DNA of 64,000 bases, from the NCBI RefSeq assembly GCF_000764225.1, contig NZ_JQED01000017.1, forward strand, positions 62,001 to 126,000, written 5' to 3'. The DNA comes from Colwellia psychrerythraea. Its GTDB lineage: Bacteria; Pseudomonadota; Gammaproteobacteria; Enterobacterales; Alteromonadaceae. The first letter of the stretch is position 1, and each line of letters starts with the position of its first letter. The position numbers were made by a program, and so were the translations under genes. The notes under the pieces are model-generated. The model searched no databases and was not told the origin of the DNA. It saw only the letters and a program-made list of their open reading frames with translations. Shown here piece by piece: positions 38,292 to 46,855 of this stretch.

Positions 38292-39119
38292 TTATATACA
38301 GCGTTGCTGAAAATGTTTTGGTGTGACGAGATAAGCTTGTTTAAACGCTTTATTTAAATGACTTTGATCAAAGAAACCCACTTGATAAGCGACATCAGAA
38401 ATATCACTGCCTTTACTTAGTGCTCTTTTAGCATATTCCAAACGTATTCGTTTAAAATAAGCATGCGGTGTTATCCCCATAGATTGTTTAAATTGACGGA
38501 GAAATTGAAATTTACTCAAGCCCAAAGGCTCTGATAATTCTTGTAGTTGAAAAGATTGACTCGGATCAGCATGAAACAGATCCTTAATGTGATTTAATTG
38601 CCTACGAGATAAACGACTCACATGCTCACCAACGTCAAAAGATACCCCACCATAACGCTGTACTAGCTCTGATGCAAAAGCGAGCATAACCGTTTCTAAC
38701 TGCAGATGTTGTGCTTCATAAGGATGTGAAATAGCAATGTTATGCAAATACATAAATGCGTTATACAAATAAGGGTCGTCGATTAAAGACTTTGAAAAGA
38801 AAGCTTCCGGTTGTTTAAAATTTTGACTAATTAGATTAATAAATGTCGGTGGAATGGCCATAAAGTGGCCTGTATAACCATTCACACTTTTAGAAGCTCC
38901 CGTATGTACTTCATCAGGGTTGATAATCGAGAGCAGACCTGTGCCCATGGTATAACTGCGGCCATGATGTAAGTATTGTAAGCAACCGCTCGATACTGAT
39001 CCAATATGATAATCAAGGTGAATATGGCGATCGAACTCAAACTCCTTAACACTGGCTAAAGTCAGTTCAATATTAGGTAGAGCAGGATTCAAAAAATACT
39101 CAAGTTTATCTTTCTTCAT
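38292..39119 (-). CDS. AraC-family transcriptional regulator
   Basis: About 275 residues. An N-terminal cupin (about 15-150) binds the effector, and two C-terminal helix-turn-helix motifs (about 175-272) bind DNA, with LSKFQFLRQFKQSMGITPHAYFKRIRLE and VAYQVGFFDQSHLNKAFKQ. The longer frame opens at 39188, but GGAGG directly before the ATG at 39119 decides for that start. It sits upstream of a LysE-type exporter, as AraC regulators of amino-acid export often do. Confidence 0.88.
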   Translation of the reverse strand: MKKDKLEYFLNPALPNIELTLASVKEFEFDRHIHLDYHIGSVSSGCLQYLHHGRSYTMGTGLLSIINPDEVHTGASKSVNGYTGHFMAIPPTFINLISQNFKQPEAFFSKSLIDDPYLYNAFMYLHNIAISHPYEAQHLQLETVMLAFASELVQRYGGVSFDVGEHVSRLSRRQLNHIKDLFHADPSQSFQLQELSEPLGLSKFQFLRQFKQSMGITPHAYFKRIRLEYAKRALSKGSDISDVAYQVGFFDQSHLNKAFKQAYLVTPKHFQQRCI

Positions 39120-39472
39120 CTCATCCTCCACTGGTTTTTTATTATCTATGATAGTGAACACGTGATTATAACAGCAGTAAAAAATCAACTTATAGTAAAT
39201 AATTGCAGATGAGATTGTGAAGTGGTATTAATCGATTGTCTGTTTTAGGTTATGAGTGTGTTTTCCTGAAAAACATGACTTTTCAATCATTGCCTTCTCT
39301 CTAAAGCTTTTCATTCTCGCTGAGTAAAAATAACGTAATGGAATGAATATTCTTTTCTATATTAAAGAAAGTAATGATTATTTTGTCATAGATAAAATTT
39401 AATGGGGTTAACGATAGAATTGAACTATGTTAACCGTTTTTGCACAATTATTTGGTGCGATGTGACGAGGTT

Positions 39473-39511
39473 AAAAGCTACTTTATCGCGATGTCAGAGC
39501 AATAAAGTAGC
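39473..39511 (-). terminator. Hairpin after the ClpP-like fragment
   Basis: GCTACTTTAT (39477-39486) pairs with ATAAAGTAGC (39502-39511). On the minus strand the stem is followed by a short T-run (TTTTAA), suggesting a weak terminator. Confidence 0.55.
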
Positions 39512-39524
39512 GTGGCATAATTAC

Positions 39525-39836
39525 TTAGTCTGTCAATATGCCGTATTGAGCAATCTCTTGTGCTGTCATCCAGTGTATATTTTCAGCTGATGCAGCCTCT
39601 AGGGTATACCAATAAAAGTCAGCAGGAATCCCCATGACGCTATAATAATCTAAGTATTTAATATGCTCTTGATGATCTCTTGGGTAATCAAGTGCAACTT
39701 TGCCGCTACCGTCACTCCAGGAGTGAACACCTAATCTAGCCCCTGCTTCGATGGTACGATTAACACCAGCTAAAAACATATCAGTACCGCCTGAGGCTAC
39801 CATGCCATCAGTAGAAGTATTTTGAATATAGTGCAA
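39525..39836 (-). pseudogene. C-terminal fragment of a ClpP-like/COG3904 periplasmic protein
   Basis: 103 residues with no signal peptide. The sequence SGGTDMFLAGVNRTIEAGARLGVHSWSD, then a stretch ending DYYSVMGIPADFYWYTLEAA, reads like the C-terminal two-thirds of the COG3904 group of ClpP-like exported proteins. The N-terminal portion, including any export signal, is missing: upstream sequence is not open in this frame. The gene is therefore probably broken. It marks the border between the core genes and the polysaccharide locus. Confidence 0.5.
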
Positions 39837-40377
39837 GCTAATTAATAAATTCTATCGCGATAACGTTGTTATCCAATTTATCAACATTACCTTTACATAA
39901 TTTATCGATGATTTTACATCTAGGTGTATGAACACCAAATTAATCTTGATCAAATTCTTTCATTGTAAGCTGATGCTCAAGTAGCTTTTGCATAGTGACA
40001 TATCGGCTAACTCTAACTTTATGGTAGCAATGTCAGCAATTTTGCTGAATATAACAGGGTTATTATTTAACGGGCTGCCAGAATATTTTTTTGTATTAAC
40101 CTCTTTATTTGATCTTTATTAATAAAATACTGTGCTTTTTCTTTACAAAGGACATTTGTTGCTTTACATTTATTTACAAGCAGGAAGTAAATACAAAGAA
40201 CTATTTACGAAGCTTAGAAAGATAAATATAAATTTCTTACCGCTTTATAAAACACAGAATCAAAGTCAAACGGTGAGAGTAGCCAGAAATATGGAAGTTC
40301 TTGTGCTTATTTACTTGTTTGAATATTAATTATAAATACATAATAAACGCGGAAACTGTTTCGCTGGGGGAAGCAAG
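39837..40377. other. Non-coding leader region before the TonB-dependent receptor
   Basis: 541 bp, very AT-rich, with no gene I can support. Short frames inside have no recognisable product. It holds the candidate regulatory element at 40139-40154, about 225 bp before the receptor start, and must contain the receptor promoter. Confidence 0.6.
40139..40154 (+). promoter_or_regulatory. Shared PUL promoter motif, copy A
   Basis: TTCTTTACAAAGGACA lies upstream of the TonB-dependent receptor. Thirteen bases (TTCTTTACAAAGG) are identical to copy B before the sulfatase operon. The core CTTTACAAAG is a near-dyad (CTTT/AAAG). Confidence 0.45.
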
Positions 40378-43254
40378 ATGTCACAACAATTTAGGAAAAC
40401 AAAAATAGCAACATATGTTTGCATGGCACTACCGTTAGCTGTTAGTACAAATGTATTAGCTTTTGAAGAGATCGCTGAAAATACAGTTGAAAATGTGGAA
40501 GTTATAGAAGTAACTGGCGTTCGCTCTAGTTTAACTTCTGCTCTAAATGCTAAAAAAAATTCTGATACCATATCTGATTCCATCATTGCCGAAGATATAG
40601 GCAAATCTTCTGATGAAAGTATTGGTGAAGCCCTTTCAAGAGTTGCTGGCGTTTCACTCAACAGGGGTGGTAATACTCAAACAGTAACCGTTCGAGGTAT
40701 TCAGGCCTCATTAAATGATATAAAGCTCAACGGTGTTTCAATGACAAGTAACACTAATAGTCAAGCTGTTGATTTAATTTTGTTTTCAGCAGATATTTTA
40801 AGCCGAATTGATGTAGTTAAATCTCCTAATGCCAGTCAAGAAGAAGGCTCACTAGGTGCTTCTATTGAGCTTCAAACAGTTGCACCACTTTCAGTTCAGG
40901 AGAATACAAATGTTTTTAGTGCTGAAGCTCGATATAATGATTTAAGCGAAGAAACTTCGCCGAGATTTTCATACAGTTTTGTCAATAATTTGAGTGATCA
41001 AATAGGTTTCGCAGGCTCTCTTTTCTATGACAACCAAAATGAACGTAAAGATGAATTCAATACATTTAATGCCAACATACGAAAATATAAAGATGCAATC
41101 GATGCTGATACTGGCGAAGTAATTCCAGGCGATACTTGGGCTGTTCAACCTAACTTCTTTGTAAATAGGGTTTTGCTAGATGATAAAACTAAAATGGGCG
41201 GAACAGGAACATTTCAATACCGCCCTAATGATGATACCGATATTCGTTTAGATGGCACTTTTTCAAGACAAGAAATTGATCATGATCGTTCCATGACTCG
41301 AATTCACAATATTCACCGTCAACCTCATGTTATTACAATCGACCGCAATACCGGTGGTTCAAATAGTGTGGTTGAAGCAGAAGCAGCACGTATTGGTGGC
41401 TTGAATCAATCTGCAACTTGGTTAAATACGACAGATACACTGATCTTGGGTGCTGAAGTTGAGCATGCGTTGAATGACTTATGGTTACTGTCAGGTAGGG
41501 TTGGCTATTCATCGACCTCACAAGAATATACGAAGAATAATAAAGTTAATTGGACTCCTGCATTTACCCAGAACTTAGGTGCTGATGAACCTTGGTGTGG
41601 AATAAATTATGAGTATGGGCCTGAAGGGGACTATTTACCTGAATTAAATTTCTGTCGTGCCTATGATTCTATGGATGCCTCTACCATGAGAATGGATCAG
41701 TTGCGCTCTGATGTTCGAGAAGTTGAAGATGATAAACTTAGTCTCTATTTTGATGCCAATAGAGCGATAGACAATGATAATTTTACCACGTTAAGTTTTG
41801 GTATTAAATATACAGATAGAACAAAAGATGTATTAGCAGAAGAGGTACAAATAAAGAAAAATTCTTTTGAAAATCAAACGCCTATTTTAATGAGTGATGT
41901 AGATACATCTAACTTAACTGATGGCCATTATCTCTCTGGTATAGCGCCTTCAGGAACGGTACAAAATTGGCTTTACCCTGATATTAACCAAGCTATTAAT
42001 TTAGCATTTCCAAATGGTATAGGTCCTGGCACGGATTATGAGTTTCAATCAAACCCGCTTAAAGCGTGGGAAGTGAATGAAAAAACTTACGGTGCTTATG
42101 TCCAGTTAGATTTCGAATTTTTAAATGGCGATATAACCGGTAACTTTGGTGTGAGGTACGCTAAAACAGAAGTAGAAGGTAATGGTTACTCTGGAGTGCG
42201 TTATGATGACAGATTAGCCTTCGTAGAAGGTGGTGACGGTTACGTTGTTGATCCAGTTTCAGATGAACATGATTACGACAATTGGTTACCAAGCGCCACT
42301 GTTAACTGGGCTTTAGAGGATGATCTCATACTTCGATTATCGGCTGCTCGCGTTTTAGCAAGACCTAGTATTGATAGTTTACGACCAAATAGTGATATTA
42401 AAGCACAAAACCTGAATGAAACACCTAATGGCTCTGGTGGTAATACTCAATTAGACCCTTTTCTTGCTGATCAGTTTGATTTGTCAATCGAATGGTACTT
42501 TAATGAATCATCTTTATTATCTGCAGCGTATTTTTATAAAGACTTCACTAGCTATACTTATGAAACGACAACAGAAAGACAATTTGAAAACACACTTACA
42601 GGTACCTGTATTATAGATCGCAGTGGTTATGTTGAAGAAGAACAATTAGATGCAACAGCGCCTTGTGCTAATATTGGTTATAATACAACCGTAAATGGTG
42701 GTAGTGCATCCATACAAGGACTTGAATTCGGTTATCAACAAAACTTTGACTTCTTACCAGGGGCATTTAAATACTTAGGTACACAGATTAACTATACCTA
42801 TGCAGATAGTGAACAAATCGTTGATCCTGAAAACCCTGAGAATGTATTTAACGGACTGCCATTTTTAAATACTTCTGAGCACTCTGCTAATATTACAGCC
42901 TTTTGGGAAAATGAAAATATGAGTTACCGTTTAGCGTACTCATATAGAAGTGAGGCTGTACAGAAGACTTCAGATAGAAATAGTACCTTTATTCGTGATG
43001 CTCGTGGGGTCTTAGATTTTTCAGCTAATTTCAATGTTACGGATGATCTAACGCTAACATTTTCTGCAAATAATTTAACGGATACCTATGACACTACTTA
43101 TAATGCAATCACTAACCCGGTAACGGGAGGTGTTCAGCATGAAGGTATTGTTCCAGAGTTTAATGGTGATTTGAATAATTTCTATGATAATAGAATTGGC
43201 TCATTACTTTATACAGGCAGAAGCTATCGATTAGCAGTTCGCTATACTTTCTAA
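40378..43254 (+). CDS. TonB-dependent receptor of the polysaccharide locus
   Basis: 958 residues. A signal peptide (about 1-28) is followed by a TonB-box-like EVIEVTGVRSS, a plug domain (about 45-165; ESIGEALSRVAGVSLNRGGN, then TVTVRGIQ) and a 22-stranded barrel ending in the aromatic C-terminus AVRYTF. Receptors of this CAZyme-linked type import oligosaccharides across the outer membrane using TonB energy. There is no SusD-like gene, which is usual for gammaproteobacterial loci. A terminator follows, and the sulfatase operon lies downstream on the same strand. Confidence 0.93.
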   Translation: MSQQFRKTKIATYVCMALPLAVSTNVLAFEEIAENTVENVEVIEVTGVRSSLTSALNAKKNSDTISDSIIAEDIGKSSDESIGEALSRVAGVSLNRGGNTQTVTVRGIQASLNDIKLNGVSMTSNTNSQAVDLILFSADILSRIDVVKSPNASQEEGSLGASIELQTVAPLSVQENTNVFSAEARYNDLSEETSPRFSYSFVNNLSDQIGFAGSLFYDNQNERKDEFNTFNANIRKYKDAIDADTGEVIPGDTWAVQPNFFVNRVLLDDKTKMGGTGTFQYRPNDDTDIRLDGTFSRQEIDHDRSMTRIHNIHRQPHVITIDRNTGGSNSVVEAEAARIGGLNQSATWLNTTDTLILGAEVEHALNDLWLLSGRVGYSSTSQEYTKNNKVNWTPAFTQNLGADEPWCGINYEYGPEGDYLPELNFCRAYDSMDASTMRMDQLRSDVREVEDDKLSLYFDANRAIDNDNFTTLSFGIKYTDRTKDVLAEEVQIKKNSFENQTPILMSDVDTSNLTDGHYLSGIAPSGTVQNWLYPDINQAINLAFPNGIGPGTDYEFQSNPLKAWEVNEKTYGAYVQLDFEFLNGDITGNFGVRYAKTEVEGNGYSGVRYDDRLAFVEGGDGYVVDPVSDEHDYDNWLPSATVNWALEDDLILRLSAARVLARPSIDSLRPNSDIKAQNLNETPNGSGGNTQLDPFLADQFDLSIEWYFNESSLLSAAYFYKDFTSYTYETTTERQFENTLTGTCIIDRSGYVEEEQLDATAPCANIGYNTTVNGGSASIQGLEFGYQQNFDFLPGAFKYLGTQINYTYADSEQIVDPENPENVFNGLPFLNTSEHSANITAFWENENMSYRLAYSYRSEAVQKTSDRNSTFIRDARGVLDFSANFNVTDDLTLTFSANNLTDTYDTTYNAITNPVTGGVQHEGIVPEFNGDLNNFYDNRIGSLLYTGRSYRLAVRYTF

Positions 43255-43283
43255 TTGAAACTAGTGAGTACAGATAAATGAAT

Positions 43284-43312
43284 AAAAGGGCAGTTGATAC
43301 TGCCCTTTTTTA
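43284..43312 (+). terminator. Rho-independent terminator after the TonB-dependent receptor
   Basis: AAAAGGGCAG (43284-43293) pairs perfectly with CTGCCCTTTT (43300-43309) across six bases and continues as a T-tract. Confidence 0.95.
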
Positions 43313-43463
43313 TGCTCCTTAGATAGCCACCTATAGCTTACAGTTCACTTTTTCGCTTCATATTCATCGGCAACGATCTTTCTCTTTCTCAATGTCGTGC
43401 AGTTGTTAGTTTATTTTCACTTTTAATTTTTGACCAATACATTTTTTCATTACATCACTTGGT

Positions 43464-43488
43464 GTTTATTCTTTACAAAGGTCACTTT
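43464..43488 (+). promoter_or_regulatory. Shared PUL promoter motif, copy B
   Basis: TTCTTTACAAAGGTCACT (43469-43486), within a 25-bp block starting GTGTTTA, lies about 100 bp before the first sulfatase. It shares 13 identical bases with copy A and 20 of 25 with copy C at 53980-54004. Confidence 0.5.
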
Positions 43489-43588
43489 TTGGGTTAATTT
43501 GTTTTAATTGGTATATTTCATCTTGTAACGATGAATTACTTAGACAAGCATCATTTAGCAATCTCTACAATTGACAAAGGCAGCCTTA

Positions 43589-45118
43589 ATGAATTTTTTT
43601 AGTACTAGTAAAGAAAACCAACAAACTGGCAAGTCACCTTACTTTAGCTTTTCAGTATTAATGCCTGTGATCTTTTTGGCTTTTATTGGTGGGTGCAGTG
43701 AACAAAAAACTGATGAAGGCAAGTTAGTAGAAGCAAAACCGCTAAATGTACTTTTTATTTTAACTGATGATCAAGCCCCAGATACTGTGGCAGCTTTTGG
43801 TAATAAAAATATTAATACCCCAAGTTTAGATGCGCTTGCCAGCCAAGGTATGCGATTTAGCCATGTTTTTAATCAAGGAGCTTGGTCTGGCGCAGTGTGT
43901 TTGCCGAGTCGTCAAATGATTAATACTGGCAGACATTTGTATCGTACAGGTTTAGATGCGCGTGGTGTAAATGATGCAAGCTTTGCTGCTAAACATGAAA
44001 CCTTTGGCGAAACCTTCAAAAAGTCTGGTTACGATACTTTTCAAACAGGAAAATGGCACCTTTCTATGGAGGTGTGGCGTCGGAGTTTTACTCATGGTAA
44101 AGCAATCCATAAAAATGGTATGTCTCGTCATGAAAAAGGCGGACATTGGGATGCAGAATTTACCGATTTTGATAGTACAAAACAGGGTGAACAGGCATTC
44201 GTTGATTACAAAGGTGGTAAACATACTAGTGAAGTAGTTGCTGATGCTGCAGTTAATTTTCTTACTCAACGTAATGATAGTAGCAATCCCTTTATGATGT
44301 ATGTTGGCTTTTTAGCCCCACATGACCCATTACATGCACCTGATGAATATCTAGCTCGTTACCCTGAAAAAGACATACAACTACCAAAAAACTTTGAAAA
44401 ATATCATCCATTTGATCAAGGTGATTATTACCTTCGTGATGAAGTTTTAGCTGGCTTTCCTCGTTCACCTAAAGAGATACAAAGCAAGATCAGTAAATAT
44501 TACGCCATGATAGAGCATACCGATGCACAAATTGGTCGCATACTAAAGCAGCTTGAGGTGTCTGGTCAGGCTGAGAATACGGTTATTATCTACACTTCCG
44601 ATCACGGCTTAGCAATGGGTCGTCATGGCTTAATGGGTAAACAAAACCAATATGATCACAGTGTACGCGCACCGTATATTGTAAAAGGTCCAAATATACC
44701 TGCAGGTAAAACAGCTCCTGGCATGTTTTATTTAAACAGTGTTTACCCTACGGCGGCAGAGCTAGCTGGTTTACCTATTCCTGCAAGCGTTGATGCGCCC
44801 AGTATAGTGCCTCTAATCAACGGTGATAAAGAGGTAGCCTTTGATACCGTATTTGGTGCTTATCGTCATTTTCAACGTATGGTTCGTAGCCAAAATTACA
44901 AGCTTATTTATTACCCTATGATTAAACGAACCCAGTTATTTAATATGAAGTCTGATCCCTTAGAGATGCATGATTTAAGTGCTAACCCTGAGTATGAACA
45001 ACGCATTGCTAATATGATGTCGGAATTAGCCCGTTGGCAAAAAGTAGTTGATGATCCACTTGATTTCTCTGAACCAGAAGCTAGTTACGATGAATTTTTG
45101 CAACTAACTTGGGACTAA
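43589..45118 (+). CDS. Sulfatase, lipoprotein (S1 family)
   Basis: About 509 residues with a lipoprotein signal (FLAFIGGC, Cys36). The formylglycine site is Cys104 in GAVCLPSRQM, so it belongs to the Cys-type S1 sulfatases that need maturation by a formylglycine-generating enzyme. Metal-binding residues are seen in ILTDDQAPDT and YTSDHGLAMGRHG. The frame opens at a TTG at 43571, but AAAGG before the ATG at 43589 supports that start. It would remove sulfate esters from imported or surface-bound oligosaccharides. It heads a plus-strand operon of sulfatase, sulfatase, and two beta-helix proteins. Confidence 0.9.
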   Translation: MNFFSTSKENQQTGKSPYFSFSVLMPVIFLAFIGGCSEQKTDEGKLVEAKPLNVLFILTDDQAPDTVAAFGNKNINTPSLDALASQGMRFSHVFNQGAWSGAVCLPSRQMINTGRHLYRTGLDARGVNDASFAAKHETFGETFKKSGYDTFQTGKWHLSMEVWRRSFTHGKAIHKNGMSRHEKGGHWDAEFTDFDSTKQGEQAFVDYKGGKHTSEVVADAAVNFLTQRNDSSNPFMMYVGFLAPHDPLHAPDEYLARYPEKDIQLPKNFEKYHPFDQGDYYLRDEVLAGFPRSPKEIQSKISKYYAMIEHTDAQIGRILKQLEVSGQAENTVIIYTSDHGLAMGRHGLMGKQNQYDHSVRAPYIVKGPNIPAGKTAPGMFYLNSVYPTAAELAGLPIPASVDAPSIVPLINGDKEVAFDTVFGAYRHFQRMVRSQNYKLIYYPMIKRTQLFNMKSDPLEMHDLSANPEYEQRIANMMSELARWQKVVDDPLDFSEPEASYDEFLQLTWD

Positions 45119-45196
45119 CTTGAGATGATTTTTACTATAAAAACAAAAATGAATATCGTTAAACGATCAAGTAATCAAAAAGTCGAGGCAGCAAAT

Positions 45197-46852
45197 ATGC
45201 AAAAGAAAAAAGCCCAATCAAAGCTATCTAAACAGTTAACATTCTTAGCACTATTGCCAATGATATCTGTAGGCTCCAGTGTTGGTAAAGTTTACGCTGC
45301 CCAATCAGCAAATGAAGCACTTGATACTAATCAGCCTAATATTGTTTTTATTATGTCAGACGATCATGCTGCCAATGCGATATCAAGTTATCAGGGCAGA
45401 CTATCATCGGTTTTTAAAACCCCTAATATCGATAGGTTAGCTACTAATGGTGTGCGTTTTAACGGCATGTATGCCAATAACGCTATTTGTTCACCAAGCC
45501 GTGCGGCTATCTTAACGGGTCAGTACAGCCATACCAATGGTGTGAAAACGCTAGCTGATCCACTTGATCGTGACAAAGATAATGTTGCTAAACAGTTACA
45601 ATCTGCAGGTTATCAAACGGCCATTGTCGGTAAATGGCATTTAAAAACACAGCCTGCAGGTTTTGACTACTATAACGTCTTGCCAAATCAAGGTGAGTAT
45701 TTTGATCCCAAATTAAAAGAAATAGGTCAGAAATGGCAAGATGGTAAAAAAGGCGGTGAAGTTCACCCTGGTTATGTTACTGATGTTATTACCGATGTTA
45801 GCTTAAATTGGTTGAACAATCGTGATGAAGATAAACCGTTCATGTTAATGATCAACCACAAAGCACCACATGGCTTATGGCAGCCAGCAAAGCGTCACGA
45901 AAACTTTTTGGCGGATGTTAAAATTCCTGAGCCGGATAGTTTATATCATCGTGGTAAGCATGGGCCAACGGATGCGGTAATTATTGACGGTAAAGCAGGA
46001 CAGCAGTTTGGCTCGTCTGTTTCTCGTCGCATGGAAGGCCGTGGTCTCGTAACACGTATGTTAGATAAGAACTGGCCAACAGGCCCACTCGAGCTTGAAA
46101 GTTACGATTGGAATACTGTTGTTTCTGCAGCATATCAAAAATATTTGAAGGATTATTTACGCACTATCAAAGCAGTTGATGAAAATGTTGGCCGAGTATT
46201 AGATTACCTTGATGCAAATGGCTTAACAGAAAACACTCTGATTATTTATACCTCTGATCAAGGCATGATGTTAGGAGAACATGATTATTATGATAAGCGC
46301 TGGATTTATGAAGAATCAATTCAGATGCCATTTTTAGTTCAAGCTCCTAAGTCATATTCCACAAAAGAAAAAGCGATAGGGAAAACATCAGAGGCATTAT
46401 TCTTAAATATTGACATAGCGCCAACGTTACTTGATTTGGCAGGCGTGAATAAACCAATTGCTATGCAAGGACAAAGTTTTAAAGCTGTACTCACGCAGCC
46501 AGAAATGGCCCATGGCAGGGATGCTATCTATTACCGTTATTGGCTACATATGGCACATCATACTATTCCCGCGCATTATGGTATTCGTACTAAAACTCAT
46601 AAACTTGCTTTTTTCTATGGTTTACCATTGGATGCCAATGGCGCTATGCCTGCAACTACGCCGCCATATTGGGAGCTCTATGACTTAGAAAACGATCCCA
46701 AAGAGATGAATAATTTATACCCTAGTAAGCAAAGCTCAGGAATAAAAGTAAAATTAAAAGCGCAATTGAGCCAGATAAAAATTGATATCGGAGATACTGA
46801 TGAGCAGTATCCGAGCTTGATGGCAGTTAAAGCTCAGCATTGGGGTAAGTAA
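45197..46852 (+). CDS. Sulfatase (S1 family), exported
   Basis: About 551 residues. The formylglycine site is Cys98 in NAICSPSRAAILTGQYS, with metal-site segments FIMSDDHAAN and IYTSDQGMMLGEHD and the catalytic-site lysine/histidine block GKWHLKT. The frame is open to an ATG at 45125, but a GAGG eight bases before the ATG at 45197 and a normal signal peptide from there (QLTFLALLPMISVG, cleavage near YAA) favour 45197. It follows the first sulfatase closely and is 3 bp from the next gene. The distinct sequence suggests a different sulfate position. Confidence 0.88.
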   Translation: MQKKKAQSKLSKQLTFLALLPMISVGSSVGKVYAAQSANEALDTNQPNIVFIMSDDHAANAISSYQGRLSSVFKTPNIDRLATNGVRFNGMYANNAICSPSRAAILTGQYSHTNGVKTLADPLDRDKDNVAKQLQSAGYQTAIVGKWHLKTQPAGFDYYNVLPNQGEYFDPKLKEIGQKWQDGKKGGEVHPGYVTDVITDVSLNWLNNRDEDKPFMLMINHKAPHGLWQPAKRHENFLADVKIPEPDSLYHRGKHGPTDAVIIDGKAGQQFGSSVSRRMEGRGLVTRMLDKNWPTGPLELESYDWNTVVSAAYQKYLKDYLRTIKAVDENVGRVLDYLDANGLTENTLIIYTSDQGMMLGEHDYYDKRWIYEESIQMPFLVQAPKSYSTKEKAIGKTSEALFLNIDIAPTLLDLAGVNKPIAMQGQSFKAVLTQPEMAHGRDAIYYRYWLHMAHHTIPAHYGIRTKTHKLAFFYGLPLDANGAMPATTPPYWELYDLENDPKEMNNLYPSKQSSGIKVKLKAQLSQIKIDIGDTDEQYPSLMAVKAQHWGK

Positions 46853-46855
46853 CTC

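Noticed and set aside
40132..40329. Short open frame upstream of the TonB receptor
   Set aside because: Very AT-rich, no ribosome-binding site and no recognisable product; it includes the shared promoter motif.
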